Of a stretch of DNA of 64,000 bases, positions 17,454 to 26,047 are shown piece by piece; position 1 is the first letter of the stretch, and the number at the start of each line of letters is the position of its first letter. The position numbers were made by a program, and so were the translations under genes. The stretch is from Nitrospirillum amazonense. GTDB taxonomy: Bacteria > Pseudomonadota > Alphaproteobacteria > Azospirillales > Azospirillaceae. Where the stretch lies: assembly GCF_007828035.1 (NCBI RefSeq), contig NZ_VITV01000016.1:1-64000 (forward strand). The letters are read 5' to 3'. The notes beneath the pieces were generated by a model. The model did no database searches, had not been told where the DNA came from, and saw only the letters and a list, made by a program, of their open reading frames with translations.

Positions 17454-17747
17454 TCAGCACCCGATAAACGAGCCGTTGGCCTTGCAATGATATCCACGGG
17501 CAATCTGCGCCTGGGCGGCCACCAGGGGATCGGTCACCAGGCGTGACAACAGGGCCGGCTTGAGGGAGTGAAGCAACAACACGGCCACCAGCACCAGGAG
17601 GCCGGCGGCCACCGACACACCAATGTGATGCAGGCGGAAGCCACTGTCCCGCCCCCCATTGTCCCACCCCCGGGCCCCATGGGCGCTTCGCCCGGACCTG
17701 AAGACCATGCTGGAAAAGTGCTTACCGCTCGCCTTGGATAGAGCCAT
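17454..17747 (-). CDS. Small membrane protein of unknown function
   Basis: 97 residues from an ATG with a strong GGGGAGGCGGAC ribosome site. A basic, Ser/Gly-rich N-terminus is followed by one hydrophobic segment (IGVSVAAGLLVLVAVLLLHSL, about residues 42-62). The short C-terminal part has two cysteines (CKANGSFIGC) at the very end. It is not a recognised family. It follows the esterase gene on the same strand after a 109-bp gap and may be the last gene of that operon. Confidence 0.5.
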   Translation of the reverse strand: MALSKASGKHFSSMVFRSGRSAHGARGWDNGGRDSGFRLHHIGVSVAAGLLVLVAVLLLHSLKPALLSRLVTDPLVAAQAQIARGYHCKANGSFIGC

Positions 17748-17856
17748 GTCCGCCTCCCCGGGGTTCGGCGGCTTGCGCGGATTCCGCGTCAGGACCACCG
17801 TTGTTGTATCGGTCTCTCAGGCAACGCACGCACAGGCAGAGAACCCAGCCGGCCGG

Positions 17857-18801
17857 CTACCCGGCCTTCGCGCTGAATTGCTGGCGTAGCCAGCCGCCTA
17901 CATCATCCACGGCCGTCTGCGCCGCGTCGATCACGCCAAGCCAGGAAACAAAGCCGTGCACCATGCCGACATAACGCCGGGTGGTGACGGGAACGCCCGC
18001 AGCCACAAGAAGCAGGCCATAGCCTTCCGCATCATCACGGGTCGGGTCGAATTCAGCCGTGGCGATGAAGGCCGGCGCGGCGCCAACATGGGATTCGGCG
18101 CGATTGGGCGACGCCAGCGGATTATCCCGCTGCGCCTCCACCTGTGACAGGTATTGATGCCAATAGAAGAACGTGTCCTCGGTGCTGATGAAGGGGGCCA
18201 CGGGATAGTCGCGCCAAGACGCCGTCTCACCGCGGGGATAGCCGCCCGATCCATAGATCAGCACCTGCCCATCCAGTTGGGGGCCGCCTTCATCGCGGGC
18301 CCGCAGGGCCACCGACGCCGCCAGCACCGCACCGGCGCTGTCCCCAGCCACGGCCAAGCGGCCGGGAATGCCGCCGATCTCCTCGGCATGGTCGGCGGCC
18401 CAGCAGGTGGCCGCCCAGCAGTCATCAGGCCCCGCCGGGAATGGATGCTCGGGCGCCAGGCGGTAGTCCACCGAAACCACCAAGCATCCCGCCGCATGAC
18501 ACAGGCCCCGGCAGATCATGTCCTGCGTATCCAGGTCCCCCATGACGAAGCCGCCGCCATGGAAATAGACCAATACCGGTGCCGGAGTTCCACTTGCCGG
18601 GGTGTAGAGCCGCAGGCGCAGGTCGCCCGCCGGGCCGGCGATGACGCGATCCTCGATCTTGGCGATGGGCACCGCCAACGGCGGAAAGGCCAGCGACGCG
18701 TCCCGCACCGCCTTGCGTAAATCGGCCAGGGGAATGCTGTCCACCTTGGGGAAATGGGCAGCGGCATCGACGAAGGGTTTCAGTTGCGGCGAAATATTCA
18801 T
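17857..18801 (-). CDS. HSL-family alpha/beta-hydrolase (esterase)
   Basis: 314 residues starting at the ATG at 18801; the longer frame overlaps the upstream gene and lacks family sequence. It has the hormone-sensitive-lipase-type oxyanion motif YFHGGGFVMGD and the nucleophile elbow GDSAGAV. The acid is in AEFDPTRDDAEGY and the likely catalytic His in YVGMVHGFVSW. It should hydrolyse short or bulky carboxylic esters in the cytoplasm. A Baeyer-Villiger monooxygenase encoded at 26048 would generate esters or lactones from steroid ketones, so hydrolysis of that product is a plausible role. It follows the VOC-like gene by 58 bp on the same strand. Confidence 0.82.
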   Translation of the reverse strand: MNISPQLKPFVDAAAHFPKVDSIPLADLRKAVRDASLAFPPLAVPIAKIEDRVIAGPAGDLRLRLYTPASGTPAPVLVYFHGGGFVMGDLDTQDMICRGLCHAAGCLVVSVDYRLAPEHPFPAGPDDCWAATCWAADHAEEIGGIPGRLAVAGDSAGAVLAASVALRARDEGGPQLDGQVLIYGSGGYPRGETASWRDYPVAPFISTEDTFFYWHQYLSQVEAQRDNPLASPNRAESHVGAAPAFIATAEFDPTRDDAEGYGLLLVAAGVPVTTRRYVGMVHGFVSWLGVIDAAQTAVDDVGGWLRQQFSAKAG

Positions 18802-18859
18802 GGTTTGCTCCAGAGACAGCGAGATCGGCGCGGCTTCCCCGCCAACGGGAAGCGACAAG

Positions 18860-19543
18860 TCAGATTTCGGTCTTGGTGAACATGTTCTCGGGGTAGCCGG
18901 GGAAGACGTAATCGAGTTCCAGAACCAGCTTCTCACCCAACGGCCCGGCGGCGAAAATGTCGGTCTCGATGAAAGCCTGGACCGCGTGCCGACCATAGGT
19001 GTAGCGCGGCGTATCCCCGAAGACGGGGGAGGTATCCAGCCGCTCGTCCACCGCCGCCGTACCCCGGCGCGATCGGTTGGCCAGCAGGTTCAGCCGCCCC
19101 TTGAAGGCAGGATCGTTCGCCGCCAACTCGCGCGCCGCCAGCATCGTCCGCTCCACCCAGTCCAAGGACCGGGCCACGATGCCGACGTGGAAGCCATATT
19201 CGGGATCGCTGGCCTGCGCCGCGCGGAAGCCCGCCACGGCGGGATGCTCATCGACTTCACCTACGCGCAAGGCCGCGTGCACCGCCGCCATCAAGGCGCG
19301 ATCCGGCGCCGGCAGCGCGGAGAGATAGACGATCCCCTGGCCCGCCGCCGCTTCAGCGCCGTCCAACGCCAGCTGATAGAAGCGTGTTCCATCGGGCATG
19401 GGAAAATCCTGCACGACCTGAAAACCCACCAGCATCAGCAGACGCGCGGCCAGCGGCCCCTCCTCCGGCACGCGATAATGTAAGGCGATATGTCCCAGAT
19501 GGCGCTCGGCGCCGCCCTTCGGTTCCTGGCCCGCGTTCGACAC
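18860..19543 (-). CDS. VOC-like protein of unknown function
   Basis: 227 residues from a GTG with an AGGGAGGAAG ribosome site. The opening HLGHIALHYRV with MLVGFQVVQDFPMPDG resembles the first beta-alpha-beta module of glyoxalase/VOC proteins. A second repeat may start at PEYGFHVGIVARSLDWVE. His residues in both modules could bind a metal. I cannot assign a reaction. It is first in a minus-strand operon with the HSL-type esterase. Its 197-bp upstream gap has no convincing copy of the 30-bp dyad. Confidence 0.45.
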   Translation of the reverse strand: MSNAGQEPKGGAERHLGHIALHYRVPEEGPLAARLLMLVGFQVVQDFPMPDGTRFYQLALDGAEAAAGQGIVYLSALPAPDRALMAAVHAALRVGEVDEHPAVAGFRAAQASDPEYGFHVGIVARSLDWVERTMLAARELAANDPAFKGRLNLLANRSRRGTAAVDERLDTSPVFGDTPRYTYGRHAVQAFIETDIFAAGPLGEKLVLELDYVFPGYPENMFTKTEI

Positions 19544-19740
19544 GAGGCTTCCTCCCTGGTTTCATTATTTCAAGGGCTTAGGCGCGATATCGGCTCAAGC
19601 ACCGTCAGGGGTGACGCCCTCCCAGCGGCGTCGGAAGTCTTACTTCTTCTACCACCAGCGTAGCGGGCATGACGGGGTCGCGCAATACTAAGCGTGCACT
19701 TACTTACAATTTATCCAAGCCAATAGCCCAGCGTGATCGG

Positions 19741-20538
19741 TCAGGTGAAGGACTGCGCGATGGAAGACGGAGCCCCTTGCAGGAACACATGGTAATGGCC
19801 GGCCGACCAGCCGCCATCCACCGCCAATTCGGCCCCGCAGATGTAGGAGGCATCGTCGGAACAGAGGAACAGGCTGGCGGCCGCGACTTCCTGGGTTTCC
19901 CCCATGCGCTGCAAGGGAACGACCTCATAGCCCCGGTTCTTGGCTTGTCCCGAAAGGCCCATGGGATTGCCCATGGTGGTGTCGATGCCCCCGGGATGGA
20001 CGGAATTGACGCGGACACCATGGTGGCCGAGTTCCAGGGCCGCCGCCCGCGTCAGCCCACGGAGAGCCCACTTGCTGGCGACATAGGCGGCCACACCATT
20101 GCTGCCACGCAGCCCGTCAATGGACGAGATGTTGACCACAGCCCCCCGGCCGGCAGCCTTCATCACGCCACCGACATGCTTCAGGCCCAGGAACGCGCCC
20201 TTCACGTTCACCTGGTAGACCCGGTCGAAGTCTTCTTCGGCAAGGTGTTCGATGTCCGCGAAGTGCAGGACGCCGGCGTTGTTCACCAGGGCGTCTATGC
20301 GCCCCCAGCGCTGCGTGACATCGGCCACCAACGCTTCCCATGCCGCCCCCTTCCGGACATCCAGCGGGAAATATTGCCCCCGCGGCCCCAATTCCATGGC
20401 AAGGGCGCGTCCCTCGTCATCCGCCATGTCGGCCACGACAACGTATGCGCCCTCGGCCGCGAACAGGCGGCAAGTGGCCGCCCCCATGCCCTTGGCACCA
20501 CCGGTGACAATGGCGACACGGTCCTTCAGTCGATCCAC
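19741..20538 (-). CDS. SDR oxidoreductase, hydroxysteroid-dehydrogenase-like
   Basis: 265 residues from a GTG preceded by AGGGAGGAAAA. It is a classical SDR with cofactor motif TGGAKGMG near residue 12, NNAG at ~85, catalytic Ser in NISSIDG and YVASK. The overall sequence is of the 3-alpha/20-beta- or 17-beta-hydroxysteroid dehydrogenase type: a LKDRVAIVTGG start and DGGWSAGHY near the C-terminus. It should oxidise a steroid alcohol with NAD(H). It is third in a minus-strand run of three SDR genes starting at 22183, with short gaps between them. The last ~20 residues are non-conserved. Confidence 0.75.
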   Translation of the reverse strand: MDRLKDRVAIVTGGAKGMGAATCRLFAAEGAYVVVADMADDEGRALAMELGPRGQYFPLDVRKGAAWEALVADVTQRWGRIDALVNNAGVLHFADIEHLAEEDFDRVYQVNVKGAFLGLKHVGGVMKAAGRGAVVNISSIDGLRGSNGVAAYVASKWALRGLTRAAALELGHHGVRVNSVHPGGIDTTMGNPMGLSGQAKNRGYEVVPLQRMGETQEVAAASLFLCSDDASYICGAELAVDGGWSAGHYHVFLQGAPSSIAQSFT

Positions 20539-20559
20539 CTTTTCCTCCCTATCTCGCAG

Positions 20560-21402
20560 TCATTGCGCCTGGTCACGGGCCAGATCGGCCAGGGGATGGG
20601 GCGCGTTGGCGTCCCAGGCGTGACGCGGCCCCACGCTCAACCCGCCGTCGACGACAAAGCTGACGCCGGTAACGAAACTCGCCTCCTCACTGGCCAAGTA
20701 TAAGGCCGCGCAGGCGATGTCTTCCGGCTGCCCGGCCCGGGGAATGGGCTGGGCATGCGCGCACACCTCCGCCACACGGGCAGCGAACTGGTCCGCAGCC
20801 GGCCGGTCCATACCCAATGAAGCGCCAAAGATGGACGTGGCGATCATGCCGGGGCACACGGCGTTGACCCGTATACGCTGAGGGGACAATTCAGCTGCCA
20901 CCGTGCGCGTCAGGTGCAGCAGGCCGGCCTTGGCCGTGGAATAAGCGATCGGTCCCCATCCCGCCTGCATGCCCGCCACGGACGCGACATTGACGATGGC
21001 GCCACCGCCGCGCGCTGCCAGCAACGGGGCGGCGTACTTCATGCCCAAGGCGGGTCCCCGCAGCAGGACTTGGAAGATCCAGTCCCACTGCTCGGCCTCG
21101 ATCGCGGTGATGGAAGGCATCATGTCGCAAATGCCGGCATTGTTGACCAGGATGTCCAGCCCGCCGAACGACGTTGACGCCAGGGCGACGGCGGCGGCGA
21201 TTTCCGCCTCCTGCGTGACATCGCACCGAATGTGGCGCACCCGCCCGTCATGGACCTGCTCCAGCACCCGTCCCTTGTCATCCTGGATGTCGGCGACGAC
21301 AATGCGCGCGCCTTCGGCCACGAACAGCCGGACCATCGCCAAGCCGATGCCGGAAGCGCCGCCGGTGATCAAGGCGACCTTCCCATTTAGACGACCGGAC
21401 AT
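20560..21402 (-). CDS. SDR oxidoreductase
   Basis: 280 residues with the classical SDR signature: TGGASGIG, NNAG, the catalytic Ser in NVASVAG and YSTAK, and PGMIATSI after the catalytic lysine. A C-terminal extension follows VVDGGLSVG. Substrate cannot be read from sequence, but its place between two hydroxysteroid-dehydrogenase-like SDRs suggests a steroid or an acyl-CoA intermediate. The ATG at 21402 lies 16 bases after the stop of the upstream gene. Confidence 0.72.
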   Translation of the reverse strand: MSGRLNGKVALITGGASGIGLAMVRLFVAEGARIVVADIQDDKGRVLEQVHDGRVRHIRCDVTQEAEIAAAVALASTSFGGLDILVNNAGICDMMPSITAIEAEQWDWIFQVLLRGPALGMKYAAPLLAARGGGAIVNVASVAGMQAGWGPIAYSTAKAGLLHLTRTVAAELSPQRIRVNAVCPGMIATSIFGASLGMDRPAADQFAARVAEVCAHAQPIPRAGQPEDIACAALYLASEEASFVTGVSFVVDGGLSVGPRHAWDANAPHPLADLARDQAQ

Positions 21403-21418
21403 TCCCGCTTCCCCGTGC

Positions 21419-22183
21419 TCAGAACCGGTCCGGTCGCATCAGCGCATCCGTCCCACCGTCGTTGAAGATGATCTGGCCCAGGAGGTAGTGCCCCTCGAAA
21501 CCCAGCAGGTAGATGATCAACTCCGCGATCTCATCCGGCCTGGCAAAACCGGGGACCGCCATGGGGTTGGTCTGGTCGATCACCGCCCGCATCTGTGCAT
21601 CCGCCAGCAACTGCGCGGTCATGGGTGTCTCCACCACACCCGGCGCCACACCATTCAGAAGGATGCCAGCGCCCGCCCATTCCGGATGCACAGCGGTGCG
21701 GCGCAGCCATAGCGCCAACGCCTTTTTCGACGCCGGATAAGCCACTTCCGGACTGTCGGAAAGGACAGCCAGCGCGGCAGCCTCATCCCCTGTCAGGCAA
21801 GTGGCGGCCACCGCATCTCCCACTGGCAGCAAGGCCGCCGTCGAGCAGGTGGCGACGGCGCGACCTCGTGAGGACAACGCCAGCAGCGGGCGCAGCCCCT
21901 CCAGCGTGGCGACGGCACCGAAATAGTTGACGGCCAACGTCTCCTCCGGCCGGTCCGGCCGCGAGATCCCGGCGTTGGCGACGACACCATCCAGCCCCTC
22001 AGGCGCCAGGGCATGGGCCCGCTCCACCAGCCACCGCCGGCCATCCGCCGTGGCCAAATCCGCTTCGATCTCGGCATCACGGATATCGGCACCGATCACG
22101 CGGTCGCCTGCGGCCTCCAATCGGCGGCGCACGGCCAAGCCAATACCCGACGCCGATCCCGTTACCAGCACGGTTCGAGCCAT
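21419..22183 (-). CDS. 3-alpha-hydroxysteroid dehydrogenase/carbonyl reductase-like SDR
   Basis: 254 residues. It closely follows the Comamonas 3-alpha-HSD/carbonyl reductase (HsdA) pattern, including ADIRDAEIEADLATADGR, VNYFGAVATLEGLRPLL, a catalytic Ser in TCSTAALLP, YPASK, and the C-terminal NDGGTDALMRP. It would oxidise 3-alpha-hydroxysteroids to 3-ketosteroids with NAD+ as an entry step to ring degradation. It is first of three SDR genes in a minus-strand operon. A copy of the 30-bp dyad lies 50 bp upstream, in the space shared with the divergent TonB receptor. Confidence 0.8.
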   Translation of the reverse strand: MARTVLVTGSASGIGLAVRRRLEAAGDRVIGADIRDAEIEADLATADGRRWLVERAHALAPEGLDGVVANAGISRPDRPEETLAVNYFGAVATLEGLRPLLALSSRGRAVATCSTAALLPVGDAVAATCLTGDEAAALAVLSDSPEVAYPASKKALALWLRRTAVHPEWAGAGILLNGVAPGVVETPMTAQLLADAQMRAVIDQTNPMAVPGFARPDEIAELIIYLLGFEGHYLLGQIIFNDGGTDALMRPDRF

Positions 22184-22232
22184 CTTCCCTCCCCTGTTCC
22201 TTATTACGTCACTTTATCCCAGAGCCCGCGTA

Positions 22233-22262
22233 TGCGACCCGAGAGCGACATATATCTACGCA
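22233..22262. promoter_or_regulatory. Putative island operator (dyad), site 2
   Basis: TGCGAC, 18 bases, TACGCA, continuing AAATAACG exactly as at site 1. It lies 50 bp before the SDR start at 22183, in the 376-bp divergent region 22184-22559, which holds no gene. Confidence 0.5.
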
Positions 22263-22296
22263 AATAACGTTTTTAATCGTCGATATACCAGCACTA

Positions 22297-22326
22297 TGCG
22301 CTTTCATGAATGCAACCGTCAACGCA
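22297..22326. promoter_or_regulatory. Putative island operator (dyad), site 3
   Basis: TGCGCT, 18 bases, AACGCA, continuing TATTGAC. This weaker match lies in the same divergent region as site 2, 64 bp from it, and would serve the rightward TonB receptor operon. A GTAAGTGA-type sequence (22337-22344) follows it. Confidence 0.4.
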
Positions 22327-22559
22327 TATTGACTTTGTAAGTGAACACTCACATCCTAGGCACGTAGCGCCATCGCAGAATGAGCAGCTGAGGGAGGATT
22401 GCGCGCGACGGGAGCGCAAGAGCGGATGTCGGCCCCATCGCCTGAACGCGGCGAAGTTGGAGGCGCCGACCGCCATTCCAGATCGAACACATCCAGCGAT
22501 GACGGTGGGCGCCCCGGAAAGGCGCGCAAATAAACAAAACCATGCAGGGAGGAAACAGC

Positions 22560-25106
22560 GTGCGGAGAGGAAACCCTTGGCTGTTGGGAATGTTGTTGTC
22601 CGGTACGGCTTTATCCTTGGTTGCCGGCGTCGCGGCCGCTCAAACGACGGCACCATCCGCCGTCCCGCCCTCGACGGCAGCCCCCGCCAACACGACAGAT
22701 GCGAACACGCTCAATGACATCATTGTCACGGCCAACCGCCGTGCGGAGCGCATTCAGGACGTTCCGACCGCCATCACCGCAGTCAGCACCGACACCCTGC
22801 ACGAACAGAACATCAGCACGCCCCAGGATCTGCCCGGCAAGATCCCGTCATTGATGGTGACGTCCAACGGCACCACCCGAAACGCCGAAACCGTCGTGAT
22901 CCGCGGTCAGGGGCAAAGCTATCTCGCCCCTGTCGGCGTCGTGAACTATTTCGCCGAGGTGCCGCTGATCCAGGGCGCGATCATTTCGAATCAGGGCGGA
23001 CCGGGCACGTTCTTCGATCTGGAGTCCTTGCAGGTGCTGCGCGGGCCGCAGGGCACGCTGTTCGGCAAGAACACCACAGGCGGCGCCTTGCTGCTGGGGC
23101 CGGCCAAGCCCACCGATAAATTCGAGGGCTATTTCCAGGCCCAGGTCGGTAACTACAACGACCGGGAATACGAAGGGGTCATCAACGTCCCCGTCGACGA
23201 CAAGCTGGCTGTCCGCCTGTCGTTCCGCAAGGTGGACCGCGACGGCTATACCAAGGATGTCGGCCCGCAGGCCTTCGGTTACGGCTACGTGCTGACGCCC
23301 AACGGCCCGTCCAACGGCTTCGCCGGCAAGGACTACGACGACCGCCACTACGACACAGTCCGTCTGGGTGTTAACTGGACACCGACGGAGCGGGTTGAGA
23401 GCTATCTGGTCGCCTACTACACGCAAAGCCACGACAACGGAACCGGCCTGTCCATCAGCGATGCCAACACCGGCGCCAACCTGTCGAACCTAGCCGGCAA
23501 CCTGTTCTATCGCCAGCCGACGGACCCGCTGTACGGCAGCAACGACCCCACGATCGCCCAAGGCATTCTGGCCCGCCAGCGGGCCCTGGGCCCCCGCGAG
23601 ACGGCGCTGAACACCAACGAGTTCGATGATCTGAAGGTCTGGAGCCTGACCGACATCCTGAAGGTCGACCTGACGGACACGCTGCTGTTCCGCAATATCT
23701 TCGGCTATCAGCGGATGAAGCAGGGCTACGCCTGGGACCTCGATGGTTCCATTCTGCCGCTGACCGCGCAAAACCCCACCCTGGTGGTGGCCGGGACACC
23801 CGGCAGCTTCGGCCAAGTGGGCCAGGGCACCAACATCACCAACCTGAGCCAGCTCAGCGTCGAGCCGCAGATCCAGGGCAAATTCCTGGCCGACAAACTG
23901 AACACCGTGGTTGGCCTGTTCTATTCCGATGTCCAGCCGGAAGGCCTGCAGGCGCTGGGCAGCTTCAACTTCGGCGAACCGGGCATGGTGCTCTATTCGG
24001 TCAAGACCCAGAGCAAGGCTGTCTACGCCCAGTCCGATCTTGATCTCGGCGCCTATGTCGGCGCACTGGACGGCCTGAAGCTGACCGCCGGTGTCCGCGA
24101 GACCTGGGACAGCTATGACGGCCGGCGCTACGCCAGCAGCTACTTCAATATCCCGGAGGCGCAAGCCAGCAAGACCGCCGCGGCCACCACCTGGACCGTC
24201 GGGTTGGACTACCGCCTGGCCGCGAACACCATCGTCTATGGCAAGGTCACCCGCGGCTATAAGGCCGGCGGCTTCAACATGGTCGGGGTGCAGCAGGATG
24301 GCCTGACCTACGCGCCCGAGCACGTCACCAATTACGAGGTCGGAACCAAGACCGACTTCAGCGTCGCCAACATTCCCGTCCGGCTGAACGCCACCCTCTA
24401 CGACATGGAAGACGACGGGATACAGCGCAACAGCGCCGACAACGCCTTCAACGGCTTCCAGAACGCGTCCGGCCTGGACCAGGGGGCCCGCATCTTCAAT
24501 GCCGGCGCATCCACCGTCCGTGGCGTGGAACTGGAGCTTTCAGTACGACCCGCCAAGGGCCTGGAGCTGAGCGGCTCCTACGCCTACATGGACGCCCACT
24601 ACAACAACTTCCACATCGACATCCCGCCCGATCCGCTGGTCACGATGAAGGATACCTGCAGCGGCCCGCTGGCCGTGCCTTCCCCCTATCTGCCGGGCGC
24701 CAGGGCGGTCAGCGCCAATCTCAGCTGCATCCCCTTCCCCTTCGCCCCCAGGCACCAGTTCAACCTCAACGCCCGCTACCAGTACGACCTGGGGCGCTCC
24801 CTGGGCTCCCTGGTGGGAACGGCCAACTTCTCCTGGGTGGACCAGCAGTTCGCCTCATCCATTTCAACGCCGGCAGGAGAGCCGGGCGCCACGCTAGCCC
24901 CGTATGGACTGCTGAACCTCAGCCTGGAGTGGCAGGACCTGCTGAACCGGCCGCTGGACCTGCGTCTGTTCGTCACCAACGCCACGGACAAGGTCTACCG
25001 CATCAGCAACAGCAACCTGACCGACACCGCGTTCGGCAGCTCCGCGTCCATTTACGGCGAGCCGCGCATGTACGGCTTGTCGCTGCGCTACCGCTTCGGC
25101 GACTGA
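22560..25106 (+). CDS. TonB-dependent outer-membrane receptor
   Basis: 848 residues from the GTG at 22560, chosen because GGGAGGAAACAGC precedes it; the in-frame ATG at 22542 has no ribosome site. Signal peptide to about AGVAAAQ. A TonB-box-like NDIIVTANRR, a plug with VLRGPQGTLFGKNTTGGA, and a barrel ending in LSLRYRFGD are all visible. It belongs to the sterol/aromatic-uptake type of receptor common in steroid degraders, although the ligand is not proven. It heads a long rightward operon running to 34813 (BVMO, CoA-transferase, ALDH and beta-oxidation genes), linking import to catabolism. Confidence 0.87.
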   Translation: MRRGNPWLLGMLLSGTALSLVAGVAAAQTTAPSAVPPSTAAPANTTDANTLNDIIVTANRRAERIQDVPTAITAVSTDTLHEQNISTPQDLPGKIPSLMVTSNGTTRNAETVVIRGQGQSYLAPVGVVNYFAEVPLIQGAIISNQGGPGTFFDLESLQVLRGPQGTLFGKNTTGGALLLGPAKPTDKFEGYFQAQVGNYNDREYEGVINVPVDDKLAVRLSFRKVDRDGYTKDVGPQAFGYGYVLTPNGPSNGFAGKDYDDRHYDTVRLGVNWTPTERVESYLVAYYTQSHDNGTGLSISDANTGANLSNLAGNLFYRQPTDPLYGSNDPTIAQGILARQRALGPRETALNTNEFDDLKVWSLTDILKVDLTDTLLFRNIFGYQRMKQGYAWDLDGSILPLTAQNPTLVVAGTPGSFGQVGQGTNITNLSQLSVEPQIQGKFLADKLNTVVGLFYSDVQPEGLQALGSFNFGEPGMVLYSVKTQSKAVYAQSDLDLGAYVGALDGLKLTAGVRETWDSYDGRRYASSYFNIPEAQASKTAAATTWTVGLDYRLAANTIVYGKVTRGYKAGGFNMVGVQQDGLTYAPEHVTNYEVGTKTDFSVANIPVRLNATLYDMEDDGIQRNSADNAFNGFQNASGLDQGARIFNAGASTVRGVELELSVRPAKGLELSGSYAYMDAHYNNFHIDIPPDPLVTMKDTCSGPLAVPSPYLPGARAVSANLSCIPFPFAPRHQFNLNARYQYDLGRSLGSLVGTANFSWVDQQFASSISTPAGEPGATLAPYGLLNLSLEWQDLLNRPLDLRLFVTNATDKVYRISNSNLTDTAFGSSASIYGEPRMYGLSLRYRFGD

Positions 25107-25138
25107 GCCCACGCCGGTGATCCTCAAGGGGAATTCAG

Positions 25139-25993
25139 ATGAGCATCGAACAGGAAGTATTCGGCAGCGGCGTCGCCGTCGTCACCGGGGCGGGGGCCGG
25201 CATCGGCTCCGGCATCGCCCGGCGGCTGGGGCAACTGGGCATGCACGTGGTGGTGACCGATATCGCCGGTGACCGCGCTGAAGCGGTGGCCGCCGCCATC
25301 TGCGCCCAGGGGGGCCGGGCGGAAGCGCAAACGTTGGACGTGTCGCGACCGGCGGAACTGGACCGCCTGGCGGCGGACCTGTTCAGCCGCCATGGCGCCG
25401 TCAAGCTGCTGGTCAACAACGCCGGTATCGAGACCATCGGCTTCAGCTGGGAAATCCCGGCCGAACGGTGGGAAACGACGCTGAACGTCAACATCCACGG
25501 CGCCGTCCACGGGGTCCGCGCCTTCGTGCCCCACATGCTTAAGGCCGGCCAGCCGGCGTGGATCGCCAACCTGGCCTCGGTCGGCTCCTTCGGGGTCATG
25601 CCCACGCAGACCGCCTACATCATGAGCAAGCACGCGGTGCAGTCTTTCAGCGAATGCCTGTTCCTGGAACTGCAGATGGCCAAGGCGCCGATCCGGGTCA
25701 GTTCGGTCATTCCCGGCATGCTGAAGACTTCGATCTTCGATGAGGCGGGCGGCAAGGGCGAACCGCCGGCCGCCAGCCACCACCGCAAGGTCATGCGCGA
25801 GCTGATGTCCACCTACGGCATGGACCTGGACGAGGGCTGCCAGCGCATCGTGGCGCAGATCGCCGAGGGCCGGTTCTGGGTCTCGACCCAGCCGGAAATG
25901 ACGGCCGGCATGATCGCGGGGCGCGTCGACTTCCTGACCCGGCAGACCGACCCCACCCTCAGCGACCAGGCCAGGCACCTCCTGGAAAGCTGA
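25139..25993 (+). CDS. SDR oxidoreductase
   Basis: 284 residues with TGAGAGIGSG, NNAG, a catalytic Ser in NLASVGSF and YIMSK. The C-terminal region is that of the SDRs found with Baeyer-Villiger monooxygenases (EGRFWVSTQPEM). AAGGGGAATTCAG precedes the ATG. It lies 32 bp after the TonB receptor and 54 bp before the BVMO gene, so it probably makes the ketone substrate of that monooxygenase or acts on its product. Confidence 0.75.
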   Translation: MSIEQEVFGSGVAVVTGAGAGIGSGIARRLGQLGMHVVVTDIAGDRAEAVAAAICAQGGRAEAQTLDVSRPAELDRLAADLFSRHGAVKLLVNNAGIETIGFSWEIPAERWETTLNVNIHGAVHGVRAFVPHMLKAGQPAWIANLASVGSFGVMPTQTAYIMSKHAVQSFSECLFLELQMAKAPIRVSSVIPGMLKTSIFDEAGGKGEPPAASHHRKVMRELMSTYGMDLDEGCQRIVAQIAEGRFWVSTQPEMTAGMIAGRVDFLTRQTDPTLSDQARHLLES

Positions 25994-26047
25994 CCCGGCA
26001 GCCTCCCGCCTGCCCTCACGACCCTCAGCCCCAAGGAAGACTGTCCC

